Shown: piece by piece, positions 8,940 to 16,044 of the stretch
Position numbering within the stretch: the stretch's first letter is position 1
How the letters are laid out: every line of letters begins with the position of its first letter
Assembly: GCF_011043775.1 (NCBI RefSeq)
Contig: NZ_JAAKXY010000004.1
Coordinates: forward strand, 1 to 64,000
DNA length: 64,000 nucleotides
Origin: Natronolimnobius sp. AArcel1
GTDB taxonomy: Archaea > Halobacteriota > Halobacteria > Halobacteriales > Natrialbaceae
Direction: 5' to 3'
Translations under genes and position numbers: made by a program
Notes under the pieces: model-generated
Told to the model about the DNA's origin: nothing
Seen by the model: only the letters and a program-made list of their open reading frames with translations
Database searches by the model: none

Positions 8940-9305
8940 ATGACGGACCCAACACGCTACGAGGGGGCTGTCGACGACGGTACACTCTATCTCGTCGAGG
9001 GCGACCACTGGATCAAAATCGGACAGATGGACGCTGTCGTTGACCTCATCGGCGGCGAAACGTACACCCTCGAGTACGACGAGAAACAGAGTTCAGTCGC
9101 TTGGCTCTCGACGGACGACGATAACACAATCACGTTCGATGTCCGCGAGGAGTTAGTTGACTGGGTCTACACCGAGGATCTGGTTCGAAACGTCGCTGAG
9201 GCCTCTCTCGAGCAAACTGGCGACAGCGGTCACCCAATCCGAACCGAAGTATTTGTCGATATGGTCACCTCAATCTGGGACTCGAAAGGCAATCTCGAGG
9301 CGTAA
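8940..9305 (+). CDS. Conserved haloarchaeal protein of unknown function
   Basis: A 121-residue acidic soluble protein starting MTDPTRYEGAVDDGTL. It contains short beta-like segments (TLYLVEGDHWIKIG, TYTLEYDEKQSSVAWL) and an amphipathic C-terminal region rich in Asp, Glu and Val. No signal peptide, membrane segment or metal motif is visible. The style is that of small halophile-specific proteins; I do not recognise a named family. The ATG at 8928 would add four residues (MPAQ), but the TATA-like box placement favours 8940. It is divergent from the MATE gene. Confidence 0.7.
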   Translation: MTDPTRYEGAVDDGTLYLVEGDHWIKIGQMDAVVDLIGGETYTLEYDEKQSSVAWLSTDDDNTITFDVREELVDWVYTEDLVRNVAEASLEQTGDSGHPIRTEVFVDMVTSIWDSKGNLEA

Positions 9306-9641
9306 CTGGTAGATACCATCCCAACTGGGCCACTGTTGTCCTGATCGTCCAGTTTTCGTGTGAATCGAAATGTGCTGGCGTGTAGTGACAATATTCTGTG
9401 AATTCGATCTTGGGTACAGACTCGAGAAACGCCTGCTATCTGCTCACCTATATTTGACTTTTGCATGTTTGAAGGAAAGTCTATCGTCGGTAACCCATAG
9501 TACTGACAGCTACTATTGTAAATAGATCCAGTTCCGAAACGGTGTTTTCACCCCCAGTGGCTGCTATTCGCTTCTAATTACACAGTCAATTATAACGCAC
9601 TCGACCAAGATAGAAAGCGTATATGATTTTCGAGTTATACG
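9306..9641. other. Intergenic region, 336 bp
   Basis: This AT-rich stretch lies between a plus-strand gene end and the minus-strand xylose dehydrogenase end, so it is a convergent terminator region. No ORF, hairpin of note or RNA gene was recognised. Confidence 0.4.
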
Positions 9642-10727
9642 CTATTCTGAGAGGTCGACACGCTCGTCGCGGTCTGCGGCTTCGTGAATCGCTTCGATTG
9701 TTCGCAGATCTGCGAGTCCGTGGTGGCCATCAGGGAGAATTGCGTTGTCATTGAGGACACGATCTGCGAAGTAATCGAACTCCTCGCGCATCTCTTCGAC
9801 GGCCGTGTACTCTGCATCCTCGATCGTCGCGCGCGTACTTCCTCGCGCCAGATGCAAAGTCGCCTCGCCGTGGAACGCTGGCTGGAGTTCAATAGTGCCC
9901 TCCGTGCCGATGATCTTGAGTTGGGTATCTTGCTGGGCGTGCTGGCTCGTCGTACAGACAAGCGGCAGGTCGCCCTCAAGCGTCAGCGTCACTGTTGCGT
10001 ACTGGTCTGGCACGTCATCAAAGGCCTCGTCAGGCGAGGACATGCGCGCCTCCGCGGCAATCGGATCACGCTCGAGAAGGAAGCGAGCAGTGTTAATTGG
10101 GTAGATTCCCAGATCCATCACAGAGGTCCCGTAACCGGTTACATCGCTGTCAAGACGCCACTGATCAGGATCCGGGATCATCTCGAGAATTGGCTGGGTG
10201 TTGTTGCCGTAGACGTGGGTCGGCTCCCCGATGAAGCCGTCCTCGATGAGTTCTTTGGCACGCCGGACGGCTGGTTCGGTGTGCATCCGGTAGGCCGTCA
10301 TCAGCGGAATGTCGGCCTCGTCGGCCGCTTCGACCAACTGCTCGGCGCGCTCGACGGTCGCCTCGAGTGGCTTCTCACAGAGAACCGCCTTCTCGAGGTC
10401 GGCGGCAGTCTCGACGTAATCGAGGTGGTAGGCGTTTGGCGTGCCGATGTAGACGGCATCGTACTTTTCGACCGCCGCACCGTCGTGGAATTCGTCGTAG
10501 GTAATGCCAGATTCGACGTTGTTCTCGTCGGCAAGTCGCTCAGCTTTTTCAGTCGAGGAACTGACCAGTACTGTCGTCTCACAGTAATCTGATTGCTCGA
10601 TTGCGGGAACGACGACATCCATCGTCCACCAGCCAAGCCCAACTAATGCGAATCGAATGGAGCCATCGGTTTCGTCTGTTTCCCAGTCACGCTCTGTAAA
10701 CCGCGTTATCATCGGGCGAGTGTCCAT
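9642..10727 (-). CDS. xacA: D-xylose 1-dehydrogenase (Gfo/Idh/MocA family), copy 1
   Basis: A 361-residue oxidoreductase of the type that oxidises D-xylose to xylono-lactone with NADP+ in Haloferax and Haloarcula, the first step of the oxidative pentose route. The Rossmann motif is ALVGLGWWTMDVVVPAI (about residues 26-42). The catalytic EKP motif lies in LCEKPLEATV, followed by the family C-terminal alpha/beta domain with TAYRMHTEPAVRRAKELI. The start at 10727 is 26 bases from the centre of a TATA-like box, fitting a leaderless mRNA. It is a paralogue of the gene at 18022-19101. Which copy is the main xylose enzyme, and whether the other prefers arabinose or an oligomer, cannot be told from sequence. 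Confidence 0.85.
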   Translation of the reverse strand: MDTRPMITRFTERDWETDETDGSIRFALVGLGWWTMDVVVPAIEQSDYCETTVLVSSSTEKAERLADENNVESGITYDEFHDGAAVEKYDAVYIGTPNAYHLDYVETAADLEKAVLCEKPLEATVERAEQLVEAADEADIPLMTAYRMHTEPAVRRAKELIEDGFIGEPTHVYGNNTQPILEMIPDPDQWRLDSDVTGYGTSVMDLGIYPINTARFLLERDPIAAEARMSSPDEAFDDVPDQYATVTLTLEGDLPLVCTTSQHAQQDTQLKIIGTEGTIELQPAFHGEATLHLARGSTRATIEDAEYTAVEEMREEFDYFADRVLNDNAILPDGHHGLADLRTIEAIHEAADRDERVDLSE

Positions 10728-10748
10728 ACGAACGATTACTGAGGGAAG

Positions 10749-10758
10749 TAAATAAAAT
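10749..10758 (-). promoter_or_regulatory. TATA-like box of xylose dehydrogenase copy 1
   Basis: On the minus strand this reads ATTTTATTTA, centred about 26 bases before the ATG at 10727, so the transcript is probably leaderless. Confidence 0.6.
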
Positions 10759-10847
10759 CGTTCGGTCACGGGCGGCCACAATCGCCTGTGGACGTATACA
10801 CTGCGGAGGAAGTTATGCTCGAGGTGAGTAGTGTTAGCCCGCAATTC

Positions 10848-10868
10848 ACTCAGAACCTAGTTCTGAGT
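10848..10868. promoter_or_regulatory. Inverted repeat upstream of xylose dehydrogenase copy 1
   Basis: ACTCAGAAC, a 3-base centre (CTA), then GTTCTGAGT: perfect 9-bp arms. It lies about 120 bases upstream of the start at 10727. It could be an operator for a dimeric regulator. No direct evidence links it to the IclR protein. Confidence 0.5.
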
Positions 10869-10984
10869 AAGAGAATATATCTAGTCCTTCAAAGAATGGA
10901 AAATGCCAGCTATCGGCCACGGACAGCGAGGGCGATTACCAACTCAATACAAGAGTACGACTGTAATTCGGTGTTTTGGTATTC

Positions 10985-11002
10985 GATCGGCAATTGCCGA
11001 TC
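10985..11002. promoter_or_regulatory. Perfect 18-bp palindrome in the xdh-xacD intergenic region
   Basis: GATCGGCAA followed directly by TTGCCGATC. It sits in the 761-bp stretch between the xylose dehydrogenase promoter and the xacD 3' end, where no ORF is credible. It is a candidate protein-binding site; function unknown. Confidence 0.45.
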
Positions 11003-11331
11003 ACAGCCAATGACCGCCGTAAACCACGGATTTGGGTGTGTTAGAAGGACGATCAGCAATCAGATTGTAGGTTGATGAGATGAGAGCAAATCATAAACCG
11101 TTCTCCAAGCGTATTCTGTAGAACTGAAGAGATACAGACCCTATTTCTCTATTATAGAACAAGATTCTGTAGAGTGAAATGGCGTTTTGCACGAGTTTGC
11201 AACCATCCTGCTTGGGACACATCCACCCCACTTGCGGAGTCAATCTGCCACCAGAAACACCAGAGCGCAAGGTGTTGGACGAGGATCGTATCGACAGATC
11301 GAGGGTGAAGAGAAAGGAAAGAGTCTGTTTG

Positions 11332-11510
11332 CATCTCGTCGAACAACTTGGAGCAAAGCTCCGTGAGTTCGACGTCGGCTTACGCCTCGTCGAACTTCGT
11401 GAATCAAAGATTCACGTGCTCGACGAAGCTTCACTTCGTTACGCTTCGTCGAACAACGCAGCGCAAGCGCTGCGAGTTTGACGTCAGCTTATGCTTCGTC
11501 AAACAACGTC
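11332..11510. repeat. Iterated xacD 3'-end repeats with short hairpins
   Basis: The end of xacD (minus strand; CTTCGTCAAACAACG on the plus strand) is echoed three more times downstream: CTCGTCGAACAAC at about 11335, GCCTCGTCGAAC at about 11383 and GCTTCGTCGAACAACG at about 11442. Between the echoes lie perfect inverted repeats: GGAGC-AAA-GCTCC (11350-11362), GTGAATC-AAA-GATTCAC (11399-11415) and GCAGCGC-AA-GCGCTGC (11458-11473). GTTCGACGTCGGCTTACG and GTTTGACGTCAGCTTATG also match one another. It looks like repeated duplication of the gene terminus with hairpins between copies, perhaps acting in 3'-end formation or mRNA stability. Confidence 0.75.
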
Positions 11511-12724
11511 TCGCCTTCGACCATGTGCTCTTCGACGGCGTCGAAGTTGAGCGTCAGGCCGAGGCCAGGCTTTTCTGGCACTTCCATGCGGCCGTTCTCG
11601 ATGAGGTTGTCCTCTTCGACGAGGTCTTCCCACCAGCCCAGCTGGTAGCTGTGGTACTCAACAGCGAGCGAGTTCGGAATCGCAACGGCGGCCTGTGCGG
11701 AGGCCATGGTTCCGATTGGCGAGGAAACGTTGTGCATCGCGACTGGCGTGTAGTAGAGATCTGCGAGGTTCGCGATCTTGACGGTCTCGCGAATACCACC
11801 GACGCGGGGCAGGTCCGGTGCGATGATGTCGACAGCCTGGTTCTCGAGCAGGCGGCGCTGACCGTGGGTGCGGTAGACGTTCTCCCCGGTGGCGATTGGC
11901 GTCGTCGAGCGCTGGGTAACCTGCTGCTGGACATCGTGGTTCTCTGGCGGGACAGGGTCCTCGAGCCACCAGACGTCGTACTCCTCGAGTGCCTCTGCGA
12001 GGCGGTGAGCACTGCCGGCGCTGAAGGCCCAGTGGCAGTCGAATGCGACGTCGGCGCGGTCGCCGACGCGTTCGGTGACTTCCTTGACGATCTGGACCTT
12101 GTGGTCGATTTCAGGGTCGCGCAGGTGACGGTTTGCGCGGTCCTTTTCGTGACCGGATGGCACGTCGAGGTCGAACTTGATCGCGTCGTAGCCGAGGTCT
12201 TCGACGACGCGTTCACCTTCGTCGGCACACGCGGTTGGGTTGGCTTCGTCTTCAGTGTGCAGGTCGCAGTAAATCCGAGCCTCGTCGCGGTACTTGCCAC
12301 CGACGAGCTGGTAGGCAGGCACGTCGAGGACCTTTCCAGCGATGTCGTGAAGCGCAATCTCGATACCCGAAATTGCGGAGATCGTCTTGCCCGAGATGGA
12401 GCCCTCACCGGACATCTTCTGGATCATGTGCTCGTAGAGTCGGTCGATGTCCAGTGGGTTTTCGCCGATGATGAACGGCGCCATCCGCTGCATGATTGCA
12501 TCGTCACCGCCGCCCCAGTAACACTCACCGTTGCCGACGATGCCGGCGTCGGTGTAGACGCGCACGAGGATCCACGGGTAGTTGCCGTCGACCATCGTCG
12601 TCTGAACGTCCGTGATTTTGACGTCACGTGGCCCTCGGTCGGCGTTGAGGTTCATCGTCTCCGCGGAGAGGTCCCGCATCGTATACTCTGCGTTCGGATC
12701 GTGGAGTTTCCGATAGTTCGGCAT
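11489..12724 (-). CDS. xacD: D-xylonate (pentonate) dehydratase, enolase superfamily
   Basis: A 411-residue mandelate racemase/muconate lactonising enzyme-type dehydratase that converts xylonate (and, in Haloferax, arabinonate) to 2-keto-3-deoxypentonate. The N-terminal capping domain contains GNGECYWGGGDDA. The barrel domain shows KFDLDVP, the metal-ligand series FDCHWAF and WLEDPVPPEN followed by ATGENV, and the conserved MHNVSSPIGTMAS region near the C-terminus. Length and N-terminus (MPNYRKLHDPNAEY) fit the haloarchaeal enzyme. A TATA-like box centred at about 12752 supports a leaderless start. It is the only xacD in the window, while the steps on either side have two copies. Its 3' end carries unusual repeats. 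Confidence 0.9.
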   Translation of the reverse strand: MPNYRKLHDPNAEYTMRDLSAETMNLNADRGPRDVKITDVQTTMVDGNYPWILVRVYTDAGIVGNGECYWGGGDDAIMQRMAPFIIGENPLDIDRLYEHMIQKMSGEGSISGKTISAISGIEIALHDIAGKVLDVPAYQLVGGKYRDEARIYCDLHTEDEANPTACADEGERVVEDLGYDAIKFDLDVPSGHEKDRANRHLRDPEIDHKVQIVKEVTERVGDRADVAFDCHWAFSAGSAHRLAEALEEYDVWWLEDPVPPENHDVQQQVTQRSTTPIATGENVYRTHGQRRLLENQAVDIIAPDLPRVGGIRETVKIANLADLYYTPVAMHNVSSPIGTMASAQAAVAIPNSLAVEYHSYQLGWWEDLVEEDNLIENGRMEVPEKPGLGLTLNFDAVEEHMVEGETLFDEA

Positions 12725-12748
12725 ACGATCAATGCAATGTTCGTCAGG

Positions 12749-12755
12749 GTATATC
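12749..12755 (-). promoter_or_regulatory. TATA-like box of xacD
   Basis: GATATAC on the minus strand, centred 28 bases before the ATG at 12724. Confidence 0.5.
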
Positions 12756-12850
12756 ACGTTTGGCATGTCCGTCGGCCAAGCGGTGTTACCACACAACGAA
12801 ATTACCATTCAGACACACCAGACTTCTCAATAGACGTGCACAATCGCGAC

Positions 12851-12860
12851 AAACAAAAAA
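12851..12860 (-). terminator. T-rich terminator after xacF copy 1
   Basis: TTTTTTGTTT on the minus strand, about 20 bases beyond the stop at 12880, the usual form of archaeal termination. Confidence 0.45.
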
Positions 12861-12879
12861 GCGAACAGCGGCCGGCGGC

Positions 12880-14328
12880 TTAGAAGCCGTCGTAGACGGT
12901 CTTCTCGATCGTGTAGAAGTCGATCCCTGCGTCACCCTGCTCTCGCCAGGTCTCGCTCGAGGACTGTTTGAAGCCACCGAACGGAACGTGCAGTTCGAGG
13001 CCGGTGGTCTTGTCGTTGACCTTCGCAACGCCGGATTCGACTTCGTCGATGAAGCGCTCTGCTTCCGTGTGGTCGTCCGTGACGATACTGGCCGACAGGC
13101 CGTAATCGATGTCGTTTGCGGCCTCGAGGCCTTCCTCGAAGTCCTCGACTTCGATGACAGCGAGGACTGGTCCGAAGACTTCCTCCTGTGCGATGCGGAA
13201 GTCGTTTTCAACATCGCTGAAGACGGTTGGCTCGACGTAGTAGCCCTCACCGAAGCGCTCACCCTCTGGCTGGCCGCCGCCAGTCTCGAGCGTTGCGCCC
13301 TCGTTCTCTGCGACGTCGATATAATCGAGGGTGCCCTCGAGTTCGCTTTCGGTTACCTGCGGGCCCATGTCGTACTCGTCGCCGGGGCCGATCTCGATAG
13401 ATTCGGCCTGTGCGACGACGGCGTCGACGAACTCGTCGTAGAGGTCGGTGTGGACGATTGCGCGTGAGCAGGCGGTACAGGCCTGGCCAGTGACGCCGAA
13501 TGCGCCGTTGGCGACGATTTCGGCGGCTTCTTCGACATCGGCGCTGTCGGAGACAACGGTTGGGTTCTTGCCACCGAGTTCAGTCTGGACGCGCTTGCCG
13601 TCGTTCGTGGCCTGATCGTAGACCATGTGGCCGACTTCGCCGGAGCCGGTAAAGGAGACGGCGTCGACGTCCTCGTGGTTGATGATCGCATCACCGACCG
13701 TGCTACCGGGACCAGTGACGACGTTTGCGACGCCGTCTGGGAGGCCGGCCTCGTCGAGCGCCTTGAAGATCTCGAGGGCGACGCCGGGAGCGACCGATGC
13801 CGGGTTGAGCACGAGCGTGTTGCCCGTCGCGAGCGCGGGCGCAATCTTCCATGCAGGGATCGCGATTGGGTAGTTCCACGGCGTGATCAGTGCGGCGACG
13901 CCGACTGGCTCATCTTTGATGTAGAGGTTCGTGCGCGGGCCGCTTGCGCTTTTGACCGAGCCACCGAGGTCACGGGTCTTCTCGGCGTAGTAGTAGAAGA
14001 TATCGATCGCACGCTGGACCTCACCGCCGGCTTCGGCGTGGGTCTTGCCCTCTTCGCGGGTCAGCAACTCCGTCAGTTCTTCCTTGCGGTCGGCGAGGAT
14101 GGTTGCCGTCTCGCGCAGGATGGCTCCACGAGCTGGTGCCGGGGTGTCAGCCCACTCGTCCTCGGCAGCCGCCGCAGCCTCAACAGCAGCGTTTGCGTCC
14201 TCAACACCCGACTCCTGATACTCCGCGATCGTCTCCGACGGGGCCGCCGGATCGGTCGTCTCGAGCGTGTCGCCTGTTTCCGCGTCCGTCCAGTTTCCGC
14301 CAACGTAGTTTTGGTAGCGTTCGGTCAC
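12880..14328 (-). CDS. xacF: Alpha-ketoglutarate semialdehyde dehydrogenase (ALDH family), copy 1, GTG start
   Basis: A 482-residue aldehyde dehydrogenase, assigned by context and similarity to the step oxidising alpha-ketoglutarate semialdehyde to 2-oxoglutarate. Visible motifs: TPWNYPI near residue 150, TELGGKNP with the general-base Glu, the catalytic Cys in GQACTA (about residue 284), and EEVFGPVL. The start is GTG at 14328: it gives the same N-terminus (TERYQNYV) as the paralogue, and a TATA-like box is centred 25 bases upstream. In the cofactor-binding stretch this copy reads LVLNPASVAPG where the paralogue has LVLKPAKVAPG, so the usual Lys is Asn. Cofactor affinity or preference may differ (inference). 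Confidence 0.88.
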   Translation of the reverse strand: MTERYQNYVGGNWTDAETGDTLETTDPAAPSETIAEYQESGVEDANAAVEAAAAAEDEWADTPAPARGAILRETATILADRKEELTELLTREEGKTHAEAGGEVQRAIDIFYYYAEKTRDLGGSVKSASGPRTNLYIKDEPVGVAALITPWNYPIAIPAWKIAPALATGNTLVLNPASVAPGVALEIFKALDEAGLPDGVANVVTGPGSTVGDAIINHEDVDAVSFTGSGEVGHMVYDQATNDGKRVQTELGGKNPTVVSDSADVEEAAEIVANGAFGVTGQACTACSRAIVHTDLYDEFVDAVVAQAESIEIGPGDEYDMGPQVTESELEGTLDYIDVAENEGATLETGGGQPEGERFGEGYYVEPTVFSDVENDFRIAQEEVFGPVLAVIEVEDFEEGLEAANDIDYGLSASIVTDDHTEAERFIDEVESGVAKVNDKTTGLELHVPFGGFKQSSSETWREQGDAGIDFYTIEKTVYDGF

Positions 14329-14348
14329 ATGCGTATCATCGCCATCCA

Positions 14349-14357
14349 GATATACGA
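14349..14357 (-). promoter_or_regulatory. TATA-like box that decides the GTG start of xacF copy 1
   Basis: CGTATATCT on the minus strand, centred about 25 bases upstream of the GTG at 14328. This argues for leaderless initiation at GTG rather than at an upstream codon. Confidence 0.55.
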
Positions 14358-14587
14358 TTCTTATGGTCTTGCCCGCTGGCTCGAGTGCACTAACATCCCG
14401 TCGGTCAGGACAGTACTGAGAGCCTGCCGTGCTTGCGGCAATCGGGATGGCAGTCACGCGTTTACGGCCGAATTCCACCACTCTGGTCGTCGCTGTAAGT
14501 CAGTACACATCTGCCCGGCAGATTGATCGGTGATCAACGGTGAATCTGTGCAGTTGTTCGATAGTGTAACACCGATGAGCACCAGAG

Positions 14588-14595
14588 CTAATATG
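14588..14595 (+). promoter_or_regulatory. TATA-like box of xacE copy 1
   Basis: CTAATATG, centred 28 bases upstream of the ATG at 14620. It favours that ATG over in-frame ATGs at 14575 and 14593. A GTAACACCGATGAG stretch at about 14566-14579 resembles the GTACCATGATG elements seen elsewhere in the island, weakly. Confidence 0.45.
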
Positions 14596-14619
14596 AACGA
14601 GCAGAAAAGTAGTAGCGAC

Positions 14620-15489
14620 ATGCGTTATTACCAGTTACGCGAGGACGGGACTCCCCGCCTCGCAGTGCAGACAACTGACGGATTGTACGATCTGACAGCC
14701 GCAAAAGATCGTCTCCAGACGCTCGAGGATCTCTTCTGTGCAGCCGATATCACTGATCGGTCAATTGATGCTGTCGCCGACGGCCTCCTCGAGGATGCAA
14801 CACCCCTCGATTCAGACGTTGTTGAGAGCGACGCACTCGCAACACCAGTCTCGAGTGAGATCTGGGCGGCCGGTGTCACCTACCGTATCAGCGAAGAGGC
14901 CCGACAGGCTGAGAGCGATACGCCGGATATGTATATTGACGTCTACGAGAGCGACCGGCCGGAGGTCTTCTTTAAGGCTACTCCAGAGCGAACCGTCGAT
15001 CCCGATGAGGCAGTCGGGATCCGCGCTGACTCAGAATGGGATGTCCCAGAGCCAGAGCTTGGTGTCGTCCTCTCGGACGGCGAAATCGTCGGCTACACCG
15101 TCGGAAACGACATGAGCAGTCGCTCGATTGAAGGTCGCAATCCGCTCTATCTCCCGCAGGCAAAAGTCTACGACAAGTGTTGTTCGATCGGCCCATGTGT
15201 CACGTCGGCGGACTCGATCGACGATCCACACGACCTCGAGATGTGGATGACGATCAGTCGCGACGGCGAGGTCCTGTATGACGACTCGACAAACACGGGC
15301 AAGATGGTCCGGTCGGTCGAGGAACTCGTTGAGTGCTATACAGCACACAATGCGATTCCCGACGTCGCAGTCTTGCTGACTGGGACCTCGCTTGTCCCCG
15401 ACGAGGAGTTCACGCTCGAGGAAGGCGACGTCATTGAAATCGGACTCGAGGATATCGGGACGCTCACGAACACCGTCGTCGAAGTCTAG
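14620..15489 (+). CDS. xacE: 2-keto-3-deoxyxylonate dehydratase (FAH family), copy 1
   Basis: A 289-residue fumarylacetoacetate-hydrolase-fold enzyme, the haloarchaeal dehydratase that turns 2-keto-3-deoxypentonate into alpha-ketoglutarate semialdehyde. It has the family core: FFKATPERTV, WDVPEPELGVVLS with acidic metal ligands, GYTVGNDMSSRSIEG and the C-terminal LLTGTSLVPDEEFTLEEGD. The start MRYYQLRE matches the paralogue at 50690, and a TATA-like box sits 28 bases upstream. The xacF gene diverges to the left. The gene converges with the solute-binding protein gene, leaving a 555-bp gap. Confidence 0.88.
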   Translation: MRYYQLREDGTPRLAVQTTDGLYDLTAAKDRLQTLEDLFCAADITDRSIDAVADGLLEDATPLDSDVVESDALATPVSSEIWAAGVTYRISEEARQAESDTPDMYIDVYESDRPEVFFKATPERTVDPDEAVGIRADSEWDVPEPELGVVLSDGEIVGYTVGNDMSSRSIEGRNPLYLPQAKVYDKCCSIGPCVTSADSIDDPHDLEMWMTISRDGEVLYDDSTNTGKMVRSVEELVECYTAHNAIPDVAVLLTGTSLVPDEEFTLEEGDVIEIGLEDIGTLTNTVVEV

Positions 15490-16044
15490 GCTCGAGACGT
15501 GGGGGATTGGGATCTGCGGACGTGCGTGTGCGACTATTATATAAAAGCGTGCGAGTCGCTCGCCAGTATTTACGTTTCTGAACAGATAGGCGGAGAGCTG
15601 TGAGCTTACGATCGAGGTACAGTCGTAACAACTGACGCGGTTGGTCAGTGCCTGTCAGTGTTATCACTGTTGCGTCGGGTTTCGACGCGACGATTGCCCT
15701 CCGCTACGGGGCCGTCGGCTGCTCCCCCAGCAAACGACGCCATCGACGCAGTCTGACTCGGGAAAGACTCTCTATGGTTGACGACTGAGACGACCCATCC
15801 TATGGGTGCGCCTCGGCCATTATCAATCAGATCGTTCCGGTATTATTTGCCAGTGGTAGTGGTCGATGGTAGACTCAGGCTTCAGCGATGGCCTCGGCAG
15901 CCAGAAATCGATACTGATGGTTTCAGACTCGAGACACAGTATCCAGTGTCGTCACTGGCGGAGTGTGAAAACAGGGCGACGCGAAAAGATGGTTCGAATC
16001 CGGCCGCCACTGAGATACCTATGATCGATCGGGTGGTGGGCCGC
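15490..16044. other. Intergenic region, 555 bp, with orphan TATA-like box and hairpin
   Basis: No credible ORF. ATTATATAAAAG at 15536-15547 is a strong TATA-like sequence in either orientation, with no gene placed to use it. Immediately beside it GCGAG-TCG-CTCGC (15551-15563) can form a hairpin. On the minus strand the hairpin followed by CTTTTATATAAT would resemble a terminator. The rest holds nothing I recognise. Confidence 0.45.

Noticed and set aside
11348-12883. 511-residue plus-strand ORF across xacD
   Set aside because: xacD on the minus strand has all enolase-superfamily motifs; the plus frame has none.
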